From the NCBI RefSeq assembly GCF_900167015.1, contig NZ_FUXX01000027.1, forward strand, positions 1 through 32,714: a DNA stretch of 32,714 nt. The letters run 5' to 3'. The notes under the pieces are model-generated. The model had not been told where the DNA came from and ran no database searches. It was given only the letters and a program-made list of their open reading frames with translations. The DNA is from Succinivibrio dextrinosolvens DSM 3072. GTDB lineage: Bacteria > Pseudomonadota > Gammaproteobacteria > Enterobacterales > Succinivibrionaceae. Both the position numbers and the translations under genes were made by a program. Below are positions 26,153 through 32,549 of the stretch, in pieces (the first letter of the stretch is position 1; each line of letters begins with the position of its first letter).

Positions 26153-26461
26153 ATGTACTTTTTTGACAGGAAAAAACAGGCAAAAGCTTAATTATTTATC
26201 ATTGCCTTTATAGCATTTAGCTGTTTTTTCAATTTCTATAAGACCAGTTTTGCAGCTCACCAATGTGACCATGAAGATCACTGTGTCATCTGCACCTCAC
26301 TGCATCTTATTAACGACGAATCCCCTACTCCTCTGGGATCAAACCTAAACAATACTGTTCTGTTTTTTGCATTCGGAATTTTTCTGTATACAGTCATCCT
26401 GTATAAGAAAACAGTTATAAGGGCTACACCAGTTACTAACCGTGTAAAGAAGTCGGAATAA
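26153..26461 (+). pseudogene. Small Cys/His-rich two-TM protein at the zinc locus, interrupted by an in-frame stop
   Basis: A reading frame of 102 codons begins with ATG at 26153 (GGGGA lies 7 bases upstream). It encodes a short basic N-tail (MYFFDRKKQAKA), then meets TAA at 26189-26191. The same frame continues open for 89 codons: a TM helix (LFIIAFIAFSCFF), the metal-ligand-rich segment HQCDHEDHCVICTSLH, a second TM helix (NNTVLFFAFGIFLYTVIL) and a polar tail, ending at TAA 26459. No other start codon lies in the continuation. The layout resembles, from memory, small proteins beside zinc transporter genes in Firmicutes, so it is probably a recently inactivated companion of znuA. A sequencing error or suppressed stop is possible. 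Confidence 0.65.
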
Positions 26462-26514
26462 ACAAGAAAAATACGTTTTTATTTTTGTTTAGTCTGTTTT
26501 TTTACGAGGTCTAT

Positions 26515-27465
26515 ATGTTTTTTAAAAAATTAAAATCAGTATTAGCAATTACTTCAGGTTTAATGATTCTAGCCTGGTCGCCAGAGGTTCTTTCAAAAGA
26601 ACTTAACATTATCGCAACAAACTTTCCTCAGTACGATTTTGTAAAGAACATCATCAAAGATAAGGGTAATGTAACCATGCTCCTAAAGATCGGAGCAGAA
26701 GCTCACAGCTATGAGCCAACACCAAAGGATCTTATTGCAATTGAAAATTCCGACCTGTTTGTATTCAATGGCGGAGAGAATGACGAGTGGATTGAAAACT
26801 TCCTAAAAGACAACCTTGATAAATTGAATACTTTTGCATTTACGAAGGAAGTTGATCTAAGAGATGAAGAGGAAATTGAAGGCATGCAGCCTGAAGCTGA
26901 GGAAAAAGAACACGAACATGAAGATGGTGAAGAACACGAATTCGACGAGCATGTCTGGACTTCACCTAAAAACGATGTCGTAATTCTAAATAAACTTTGT
27001 CAGACTATTGTAAAATTAGATCCAGAAAACAAGGAGTTTTACGAGAAGAACGCTGCTGAATATATAAGCAGATTCAATGGACTAGACAAAAAATACAGTG
27101 AAATCATTTCTGGTTCAAAGAATAAGACACTTATATTTGGTGACAGATTCCCTCTTTTATACTTTGTAAAAGATTACGGTCTGAATTATTATGCAGCATT
27201 CAAAGGCTGCTCCAATGAAACAGAGGTTTCAGCATCAACTATCAAATTCCTGATCGACAAGGCAGAGCAGCTGAAGTCTCCAGTTATTTTTAAAATTGAA
27301 CTGTCCTCAGATAATATTGCCTCAACTATCGCAGAGAGTGTTGGCGCAAAGGTTATGACTTTCAATACCGGTCATAATATTACGGTTGAGAAATTTAAGG
27401 CAAACAGAACTATGGCTGATCTGTTCAACGACAATCTTCCTGCTCTTAAAGCCGCTTTAAACTAA
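26515..27465 (+). CDS. znuA: Zinc ABC transporter substrate-binding protein ZnuA/AdcA type
   Basis: A cluster A-I solute-binding protein that captures zinc outside the inner membrane. The ATG at 26515 is preferred (GAGGT five bases upstream; MFFKKLKSVL gives a normal signal peptide) over an in-frame ATG at 26485, giving 316 residues. Likely ligands: His64 (GAEAHSYEP), an acidic/His loop (about 124-143, including EHEHEDGEEHEFDEH) and His146 in DEHVWTSPKN. Where gammaproteobacterial ZnuA has a His-Asp-Ala motif, this protein has FGDRFPLLYF, a form I associate with Firmicutes. Other stretches (TNFPQYDFV, FNGGENDEWIE, YYAAFKGCSNETE) also look Firmicutes-like. It heads an operon with znuC and znuB. 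Zinc is the likeliest metal; manganese cannot be excluded. Confidence 0.9.
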   Translation: MFFKKLKSVLAITSGLMILAWSPEVLSKELNIIATNFPQYDFVKNIIKDKGNVTMLLKIGAEAHSYEPTPKDLIAIENSDLFVFNGGENDEWIENFLKDNLDKLNTFAFTKEVDLRDEEEIEGMQPEAEEKEHEHEDGEEHEFDEHVWTSPKNDVVILNKLCQTIVKLDPENKEFYEKNAAEYISRFNGLDKKYSEIISGSKNKTLIFGDRFPLLYFVKDYGLNYYAAFKGCSNETEVSASTIKFLIDKAEQLKSPVIFKIELSSDNIASTIAESVGAKVMTFNTGHNITVEKFKANRTMADLFNDNLPALKAALN

Positions 27466-27473
27466 CAATGTAT

Positions 27474-27497
27474 AAGTAGTGGCGAAAGCTACTACTT
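27474..27497 (+). other. Intercistronic hairpin with GAAA tetraloop between znuA and znuC
   Basis: AAGTAGTGGC (27474-27483) pairs over its full length with GCTACTACTT (27488-27497), including one G:U pair, and is closed by the GNRA loop GAAA. What follows is AATTGAG, not a U-tract, so this is not a terminator. It lies between the znuA stop and the znuC start and could stabilise the upstream message or limit entry to znuC, which has no good ribosome-binding site. Confidence 0.65.
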
Positions 27498-27505
27498 AAT
27501 TGAGT

Positions 27506-28201
27506 ATGACAATATTAAACGTAAATAATCTTTCAGTTAAATTCGATAATTCCCAGGTATTAAAGGACATAACCTTTAATCTGAGCAAAGGTCAGTATCT
27601 TGCTGTAGTTGGACCTAACGGTGCCGGCAAAAGTACCCTTGTAAAAACACTTGTTCATGAGAACAAGCGTTATGAGGGAAGTTTCTCTTTTGATAAAACC
27701 GTTAAGACTACAGGATATGTGGCACAGCAGAATAATGATGGTTCATATTTTCCTGCAACAGCAAGGGAAATCATAATCAGCGGACTGTGCAGACATCACC
27801 TGCTTCCTTTTGTATCAAAAGCTGACAAAGTCAGAATCAACACCGTTATTGAAGAGCTTGAACTTGAGGATTTGCTGGATAAGGGGTACTTTAATCTTTC
27901 TGGTGGACAGAAAAGAGCTGTACTTATAGCAAGAGCCTTTGTTGCAAGCGACAAACTTCTGATTCTGGACGAACCTACAGCGGGACTTGATGTAACCTCT
28001 CAGTCGCGTCTTTATAACAGCATCAGAAAGCTTAATGATAAATACTCAACTTCTATTCTGATGATCAGTCACGACCTTGAGAGAATCATAAAAGAAGCAG
28101 ACAGTGTTCTATGCATCGAACATGAATTAAAGTTCTTTGGCAAAACAGAGGACTTCATAAAAACAGATACCTATAAGAGTCTAATGGAGCATCATGTATG
28201 A
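27506..28201 (+). CDS. znuC: Zinc ABC transporter ATP-binding protein ZnuC
   Basis: The ATPase that powers zinc import through ZnuB. From the ATG at 27506 it has 231 residues, near family length. Walker A GPNGAGKST (about 34-42), the Q-loop in GYVAQQNN, signature LSGGQKRA, Walker B LLILDEPTAGLD and H-loop MISHDLE are all intact. An in-frame TTG at 27500 is possible but neither start has a clear ribosome-binding site; a hairpin precedes both. The last bases overlap znuB as ATGA. Confidence 0.93.
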   Translation: MTILNVNNLSVKFDNSQVLKDITFNLSKGQYLAVVGPNGAGKSTLVKTLVHENKRYEGSFSFDKTVKTTGYVAQQNNDGSYFPATAREIIISGLCRHHLLPFVSKADKVRINTVIEELELEDLLDKGYFNLSGGQKRAVLIARAFVASDKLLILDEPTAGLDVTSQSRLYNSIRKLNDKYSTSILMISHDLERIIKEADSVLCIEHELKFFGKTEDFIKTDTYKSLMEHHV

Positions 28202-29025
28202 TTGATTCAATAATTCAAATGTTCTCCTACTCTTTCATGGTAAGAGCTTTTATTACAGGCTTATTTATCAGCGCCTGCGCAAGTATCATCGGAGTTAGTC
28301 TGGTTTTAAAGCACTACTCCATGATGGGTGACGGCTTATCTCATGTTGGCTTTGGAACACTTGCCCTGGCGGTTGTACTTAATCAGTCTCCTCTGTATCT
28401 GTCTCTGCCAGTTGTAATGCTTTGTGCATTCCTGCTTCTGTCTTTATCCAAGAGATCAAAGGTTCAGGCCGATGCAGCTATTGCTCTGATTTCAACCTCT
28501 GCACTTGCATTGGGTGTAATGCTCCTGTCAGTTACCACAGGTATGAATACCGATGTCTGCAATTATCTTTTCGGTTCAATTTTAGGAATGAAAGTATCTG
28601 ATATGTATGTGACAATCTTCCTGTGCTCAGTGATTATTGTTCTGTACATTCTTTTCTATCCAAAGATTTTTGCAATTACCTTTGACGAGACTTTCGCCAA
28701 AGCCTCGGGACTTAAGGTTAAATATTACAATCTGGCTTTAGCTCTTATGAGTGCTGTTATCATCACCCTGGGCATGAGAATGATGGGAGCGCTTCTAATC
28801 TCAAATCTGATTGTAATACCAGCTCTAACAGCCATGAGAGTATGTAGAAGCTTTAAGAATGTCGTTCTTTACTCTCTTGCAATCAGTCTGCTCTGTTTTG
28901 CTGCAGGCCTGTACGTTTCATATGAGTTCTCAACGCCAACAGGAGCATCCATCGTTCTAATCAATGTTGCCCTATTCCTTGTTCATGTTGTGATTGAAAA
29001 AATTAGAGGCTCAAATGCTGTTTAA
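28198..29025 (+). CDS. znuB: Zinc ABC transporter permease ZnuB
   Basis: The integral membrane permease of the zinc importer. The 275 residues are strongly hydrophobic, with about eight or nine TM segments. They include the family pattern LKHYSMMGDGLSHVGFGTLAL, SNLIVIPALTAMRV and YVSYEFSTPTGASIVLIN. Length is normal (about 260-280). It is coupled to znuC (four-base overlap) and its end overlaps the next gene by 11 bases, which places the following unknown gene in the same transcript. Confidence 0.93.
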   Translation: MIDSIIQMFSYSFMVRAFITGLFISACASIIGVSLVLKHYSMMGDGLSHVGFGTLALAVVLNQSPLYLSLPVVMLCAFLLLSLSKRSKVQADAAIALISTSALALGVMLLSVTTGMNTDVCNYLFGSILGMKVSDMYVTIFLCSVIIVLYILFYPKIFAITFDETFAKASGLKVKYYNLALALMSAVIITLGMRMMGALLISNLIVIPALTAMRVCRSFKNVVLYSLAISLLCFAAGLYVSYEFSTPTGASIVLINVALFLVHVVIEKIRGSNAV

Positions 29026-29449
29026 AAAATTGCTGTTTTCTCTTTTTATCATCATGCTTACGAGTAGCTGTTGCTTTGGCAGAGAAATTGTCATCAAGGA
29101 TAAGCTTTTCATAACCACAATGAATGATATCTACACCAATCTTGAAGAAGTATATAAGGACGATATTATTACATTCGAAGGCAATCTTCAGCGAGGTGAA
29201 TTTGATGATCCAGAGTTTGAAGGAAAAGAATTCCCTTTTGTATACCGACTAGGACCTGGCTGCTGCTATAACGACAGCTATGCAGGAATGTATATTGATT
29301 ATGATGGAGAGATCCCTCCTGATAACACCTGGGTAAGAGTATCCGGTCACGCTGTATATTTTGAGCATAACGGCTTTACAGATCTTTTTCTAAAGGCAGA
29401 CTCAATTAAAGTTATGGACAAACCGGGAATGCTGACAGTTAAAGATTAA
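29015..29449 (+). CDS. Exported Cys-Cys protein at the end of the zinc operon, related to DUF1980/TIGR03943 domains
   Basis: A 144-residue protein with a signal sequence ending in a possible lipobox (LTSSC). The mature part holds an OB-like region: ITFEGNLQRGEF, FPFVYRLGPGCCYNDSYAGM and DNTWVRVSGHAVYF. The pattern of a Cys-Cys pair followed by an Asp and later W-V-R-V-S/T-G resembles the C-terminal part of the DUF1980/TIGR03943 family, which in Firmicutes sits beside zinc-linked genes. The Cys pair could bind metal. I choose the ATG at 29015 (AGAGG just upstream) over an in-frame ATG at 28994, which would lie deeper in znuB. Function unknown; a role in zinc handling is inferred only from position. 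Confidence 0.7.
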   Translation: MLFKKLLFSLFIIMLTSSCCFGREIVIKDKLFITTMNDIYTNLEEVYKDDIITFEGNLQRGEFDDPEFEGKEFPFVYRLGPGCCYNDSYAGMYIDYDGEIPPDNTWVRVSGHAVYFEHNGFTDLFLKADSIKVMDKPGMLTVKD

Positions 29450-29475
29450 AATAACTACGGCCTTATTTACGCAAT

Positions 29476-30441
29476 CTAAACAGAACTCTTCTTTTGGCGT
29501 CTTACCACAAGTTGTACAAGGAAGACTCCAAATAGAAGCAGCACTATTCCAAAAACCATTCTTGAAGAGAATCTTTCTGATAAGAAAACTACTCCTCCCA
29601 AAACACCAATAAGAGGAGTCAGCATTGAGCTTACTGCAAGTGCGGAGGGGTCCATTACATCCACAACAAAGCTCCAGAGAACAAAGCATAAGGCTGAAGC
29701 CAGAACTCCGTTATACAGAAGACAGAGAATGGATGTAAGGTTGAATATTGGCAGAGTCTTTACAACAATACATGAATAAACAATCAGAAAGAAGGTTCCA
29801 AATCCAAGCTGCAGTGTAGTATGAGCAAGCTTATCAAGCCCGCCTAATTTAGTTTTGATAATGAGATTCGCAACCGCCCAGGACAAAGCTCCGCTTAATG
29901 CTAGAAACATCATCGAAAGCTCACCTTCCATACGGAAATTCATGATGATGAAAAGTCCAATGAAAGCTAGACCTATACCTAGACTTTTTACAAAAGAGAA
30001 TTTCTCTTTCAAAACGATATAGGACAGGATTGCCACAAATATAGGCATGGTGTAATTGAGAACACAGGATACACTGGCTCCAAGATGGGCTATGGCAATC
30101 TGCACAACAGCATTTGAATAACTAATATGAAGTATGCCTACAAGTGCTATCCATAAAAGAGAGTTGCTGTTTAATCTTGAGATAAGAGACTTGTCGTTAT
30201 TAGAAGATGAAATCTCTACCCCCTGTTCTGTTTTATTATTCCCAAAACCATCTTTGATAATATTTATAAAATTAGTTCTGTGTGTCTTATTGAAATAAAT
30301 CAGAGGGAGCAGAACAATAAACCCCACCAGAAATCTTGAGGTTGCAAATAACTCTGGTTCAAAATACCCTGAAGCGATCTTCATAACCGTCCAGTTCATG
30401 CCCCAGATTAAATACAGTAACAGTAAGGCAAATATAAGCAT
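29476..30441 (-). CDS. EamA/DMT-family transporter
   Basis: A 321-residue inner-membrane protein with ten TM helices in two EamA repeats. The first repeat covers LLLYLIWGMNWTVMKIASGYF through LKEKFSFVKSLGIGLAFIGLFIIM; the second covers LSMMFLALSGALSWAVANLIIK through LSERFSSRMVFGIVLLLFGVFLV. A hydrophilic insert of about 35 residues (KTHRTNFINIIKDGFGNN onward) after the second helix is longer than usual. Such proteins export amino acids or other small metabolites; the substrate cannot be told. It converges with the zinc operon, with only 26 bases between, and no terminator was found. Confidence 0.9.
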   Translation of the reverse strand: MLIFALLLLYLIWGMNWTVMKIASGYFEPELFATSRFLVGFIVLLPLIYFNKTHRTNFINIIKDGFGNNKTEQGVEISSSNNDKSLISRLNSNSLLWIALVGILHISYSNAVVQIAIAHLGASVSCVLNYTMPIFVAILSYIVLKEKFSFVKSLGIGLAFIGLFIIMNFRMEGELSMMFLALSGALSWAVANLIIKTKLGGLDKLAHTTLQLGFGTFFLIVYSCIVVKTLPIFNLTSILCLLYNGVLASALCFVLWSFVVDVMDPSALAVSSMLTPLIGVLGGVVFLSERFSSRMVFGIVLLLFGVFLVQLVVRRQKKSSV

Positions 30442-30859
30442 ACAGAATCCATGAAAATATTCGCTTTATTGTATCTGCAAGACAAAAACAATAACAAAGC
30501 AATTTGTTGAAAAATGCAGGATTCGTTATAAAAATGATTTGAAAAAAAAAGATCGAGGGATGTTTGGTGCCAGGACGAGCGTCTTTTTATCTTTTTAACA
30601 ATCTGATTTACAAATAAATAATTTTTTTAGTGCACCCCATTGCACCCCCATTTTGTAATTTTATTATACAAATAGCAAGATGCTCTCTCTGCACTCATTA
30701 TAACGATATTCTTATAGATTTTTTTTACTTTGACAAATTGTATAAAAAGCTACGACTTACAAAATTGAATTTAATAATCATTTAAAGATGAAATGATTAG
30801 CAAAATCTACTAAAATGGTTAAACTTAATAATATAGAGAAGAAAAAGGGGGACTGAAAA
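30442..30859. promoter_or_regulatory. Intergenic boundary region with tandem TGCACCCC motif and inverted repeat
   Basis: This region of about 420 bases marks the change from conserved to accessory genes. TGCACCCCAT-TGCACCCCCA (30631-30650) is an imperfect 10-base tandem repeat, unusual in this AT-rich surrounding; similar motifs occur near attachment sites and arms of phage-type integrases. AATCATTT-N7-AAATGATT (30776-30798) is a perfect 8-bp inverted repeat 62 bases before the next gene and could be its operator. A TTGACA lies at 30730-30735, with no good -10. No other gene is visible. Confidence 0.35.
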
Positions 30860-31057
30860 ATGTTTAATTTTAGTCTAACAAAATCTTTTTCAGATGGTGT
30901 TTTTGAGTTATCTGAGTGTTTGTGTCCTAAAATGCCAGATTACAGCCGAGGTTTTTATAGAGATAAAAAAGCTCTGGCAAGAGATGTCAAAAACATAGAA
31001 ATGGATTATAGAAAAAGTATTAGAGTAGTTAATAATGGCAACGAAAAGCGGAATTAG
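30860..31057 (+). CDS. Small orphan protein upstream of a DUF2335-type gene
   Basis: A 65-residue protein with a strong ribosome-binding site (AGGGGGA). The sequence is polar, with two Cys in ELSECLCPKM, then a basic helix (DKKALARDVKNIEMDYRKSI). There is no signal peptide or TM helix. It overlaps the following membrane-protein gene by 23 bases in another frame, so the two are translationally coupled. I do not recognise a family. The arrangement would fit an antitoxin, a regulator or a small phage protein. Confidence 0.6.
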   Translation: MFNFSLTKSFSDGVFELSECLCPKMPDYSRGFYRDKKALARDVKNIEMDYRKSIRVVNNGNEKRN

Positions 31058-31406
31058 AACGCAGACTGAAGGAACCAAAAGACAAACAGAGCTTGTGGCT
31101 CAGGATGACAATAATCCTCTTCCTCCGATAGAACAGCTAGAAAAATTACATAATTTTCGTCCTGATCTAGTTGATAAGGTAGTAGAACAGTCTTTTAAAG
31201 AAGCAGAGCACAGAAGAGCTCTTGATAAAGAACAATTTGATTTTTTCAAGTCAACAACTAATTTTAATAAATGGCTTGTTGCTGTTATTTGCATTCTATG
31301 TATTGGCGTTACGCTTGTGCTAGGGTTAGAAGGGAAACAAATGTCAGCTTTAGGATCTTGTTTCTTTCCTGTTATTCTGCTGTTAACTCGTCTTTTTAGA
31401 AGATAA
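31035..31406 (+). CDS. DUF2335-type membrane protein
   Basis: A 123-residue protein. The first half has PLPPIEQLEKLHNFRPDLVDKV followed by EQSFKEAEHRRALDKEQ, the pattern of DUF2335 predicted membrane proteins. The second half has two TM segments: WLVAVICILCIGVTLVLGL and MSALGSCFFPVILLLTRLF, with a basic end (RR). Function is unknown; members are common in accessory and phage-like regions. It overlaps the 65-residue gene and probably is translated with it. A hairpin without a U-tract follows (31422-31438). Confidence 0.7.
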   Translation: MATKSGIRTQTEGTKRQTELVAQDDNNPLPPIEQLEKLHNFRPDLVDKVVEQSFKEAEHRRALDKEQFDFFKSTTNFNKWLVAVICILCIGVTLVLGLEGKQMSALGSCFFPVILLLTRLFRR

Positions 31407-31421
31407 TTTAAAGCATCACTG

Positions 31422-31438
31422 CCCCTCCGAGTGAGGGG
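31422..31438 (+). terminator. GC-rich hairpin after the DUF2335-type gene
   Basis: CCCCTC and GAGGGG form a perfect 6-bp stem around the loop CGAGT, 16 bases past the stop codon. The following bases (TAAAGTG) are not T-rich, so it may be a weak terminator or an RNA-end-protecting hairpin. Confidence 0.45.
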
Positions 31439-31502
31439 TAAAGTGTTCCCAAATCACCTTCCCTTTAAAATTTCAATAATCATTACAAAATAAATTATAC
31501 AT

Positions 31503-31538
31503 AGTTACGTAGCTGTGACTTACAGTTGCGTAGTTGTG
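31503..31538. repeat. Two direct repeats with 21-base period
   Basis: AGTTACGTAGCTGTG (31503-31517) and AGTTGCGTAGTTGTG (31524-31538) agree in 13 of 15 positions and are spaced 21 bases apart, two helical turns. They could bind a regulator on one face of the DNA, or be the arm-type sites of an integrase. Confidence 0.5.
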
Positions 31539-31611
31539 TTTAAAGCTCTATGGTGGTGTGATGTGAATATATTGAATAAGCATCGCCCGTCTATACTCTT
31601 TTTTTTCAGCA

Positions 31612-31637
31612 CCACCGCCCTTCTGAAAAAGGGGGTG
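31612..31637 (+). other. Hairpin in the leader of the Rha-type gene
   Basis: CACCGCCCTT pairs with AAGGGGGTG (one bulged G) around CTGAAA. It lies upstream of the ribosome-binding site AGGAGA at about 31657-31662. No U-tract follows, so it is not a standard terminator; it may belong to the mRNA leader. Confidence 0.4.
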
Positions 31638-31668
31638 AATTGAAAAATATTAGTATAGGAGACATATC

Positions 31669-32299
31669 ATGTCTAACACATCATTAGTTTTCATGTCCGA
31701 AGATCAAACAATCCCAGTAACCACTTCTGAGGTAATTGCCACAGCTCTTGATAAGGAGCATAAAGATGTAATTGCTTTGGCCAAAAAATACCAAGCTGAT
31801 TTAAATGAGTTTGGATTGGCTTCGTTTAAAACGAAACCAATAATTAGTGGAAAGGGAGGAACTCAAGATAAAGAAATCGCTATCCTCAATGAACAACAGG
31901 CTACCCTACTGATTACCTACAAGAGAAACTCTGACAAGGTAAGAAAACTTAAAATCGCCCTGGTTTAAAGCTTTCTTTGAAATGCGAGAGCAGATTCAGG
32001 AGAAAAAGACCAGTCAGCTTTTAGAACAGGCTTATCAGAGAGGACTACAGGAAAACAAGCGCTCAAGTTCTGTTACTCTCAATGAAGATAATCTTAACTG
32101 CGCACTTAAAACCTTATCCTGGCTCAATTCCAATAGAGCAGTTTTTAAGATTAACTACGAAAGACTTCGTGAAATTATGAAACAGATGCAGGAGCTTAAG
32201 GAGACTCTTGAAATGCTGAGGTGTAATCTTGAGGTTTCTTCAAAAATCGGTGAAAACGAGGTGAAGAAGATTCTGAATCAGATGGATACTGCTGTTTAA
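31669..32299 (+). pseudogene. Phage regulatory protein of Rha family, split by a single-base frameshift
   Basis: Rha proteins are phage regulators that interfere with growth when integration host factor is absent. The first frame (31669-31968) encodes the Rha domain: PVTTSEVIATALDKEHKDVI, FGLASFKTKPIISGKGGTQ, and EIAILNEQQATLLITYKRNS. It stops at TAA right after KLKIALV. The frame offset by one continues with KAFFEMREQIQEKKTSQLL, as family members do, to a stop at 32297-32299. Removing one T from GTTTAAAGC at 31964-31966 restores a protein of about 208 residues. The C-terminal part contains a coiled coil. The ribosome-binding site AGGAGA is intact. Most likely a recent mutation or a base-calling error in a short T run. 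Confidence 0.8.
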
Positions 32300-32549
32300 G
32301 TCTGACCGGTTGACGAAGATCCCAAAAACTGAAATGCGCCATAACAACTGCTAATCAAGACATTCGTCAGCTGTAGTATAGCATAATCGAGTAGCCCCTT
32401 TCGGGGCTCTCACACCACTTATCCCGACTTTATGATTATACCGTAAAACAGCAAAAATCGGCTTAGTTACGGGCATCAGTACATTATAAGTCGGGATAAC
32501 TTTTCATTCTATAATGAAGTTTCCTTAATTCCTAAAGGAGACCACCGTT
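32300..32549. promoter_or_regulatory. Palindrome-rich control region upstream of a recombinase
   Basis: Three nested sets of inverted repeats fill these 250 bases: TGACGAA/TTCGTCA (32311-32317, 32363-32369), a hairpin AGCCCC-TTTC-GGGGCT flanked by GAG/CTC (32389-32411), and TTATCCCGACTT/AAGTCGGGATAA (32419-32430, 32488-32499) enclosing CCGTAA/TTACGG (32441-32446, 32467-32472). A TATAAT at 32510-32515 and AAAGGAG at 32534-32540 lead to the next gene. The right arm of the 12-bp repeat falls in the -35 region of that promoter. There is no coding frame I trust. Confidence 0.6.

Noticed and set aside
31963-31969. A -1 slippery heptamer (TTTAAAG) explaining the Rha split
   Set aside because: The zero-frame codons are GTT TAA, which do not fit the X XXY YYZ register, and the needed shift is +1, not -1.
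31982-32299. A separate gene of 105 codons
   Set aside because: It is the continuation of the Rha-type protein after a one-base frameshift and has no ribosome-binding site of its own.
32419-32499. The 12-bp inverted repeat as an integron attC site
   Set aside because: The ends do not carry the RYYYAAC/GTTRRRY core sites in the required places.
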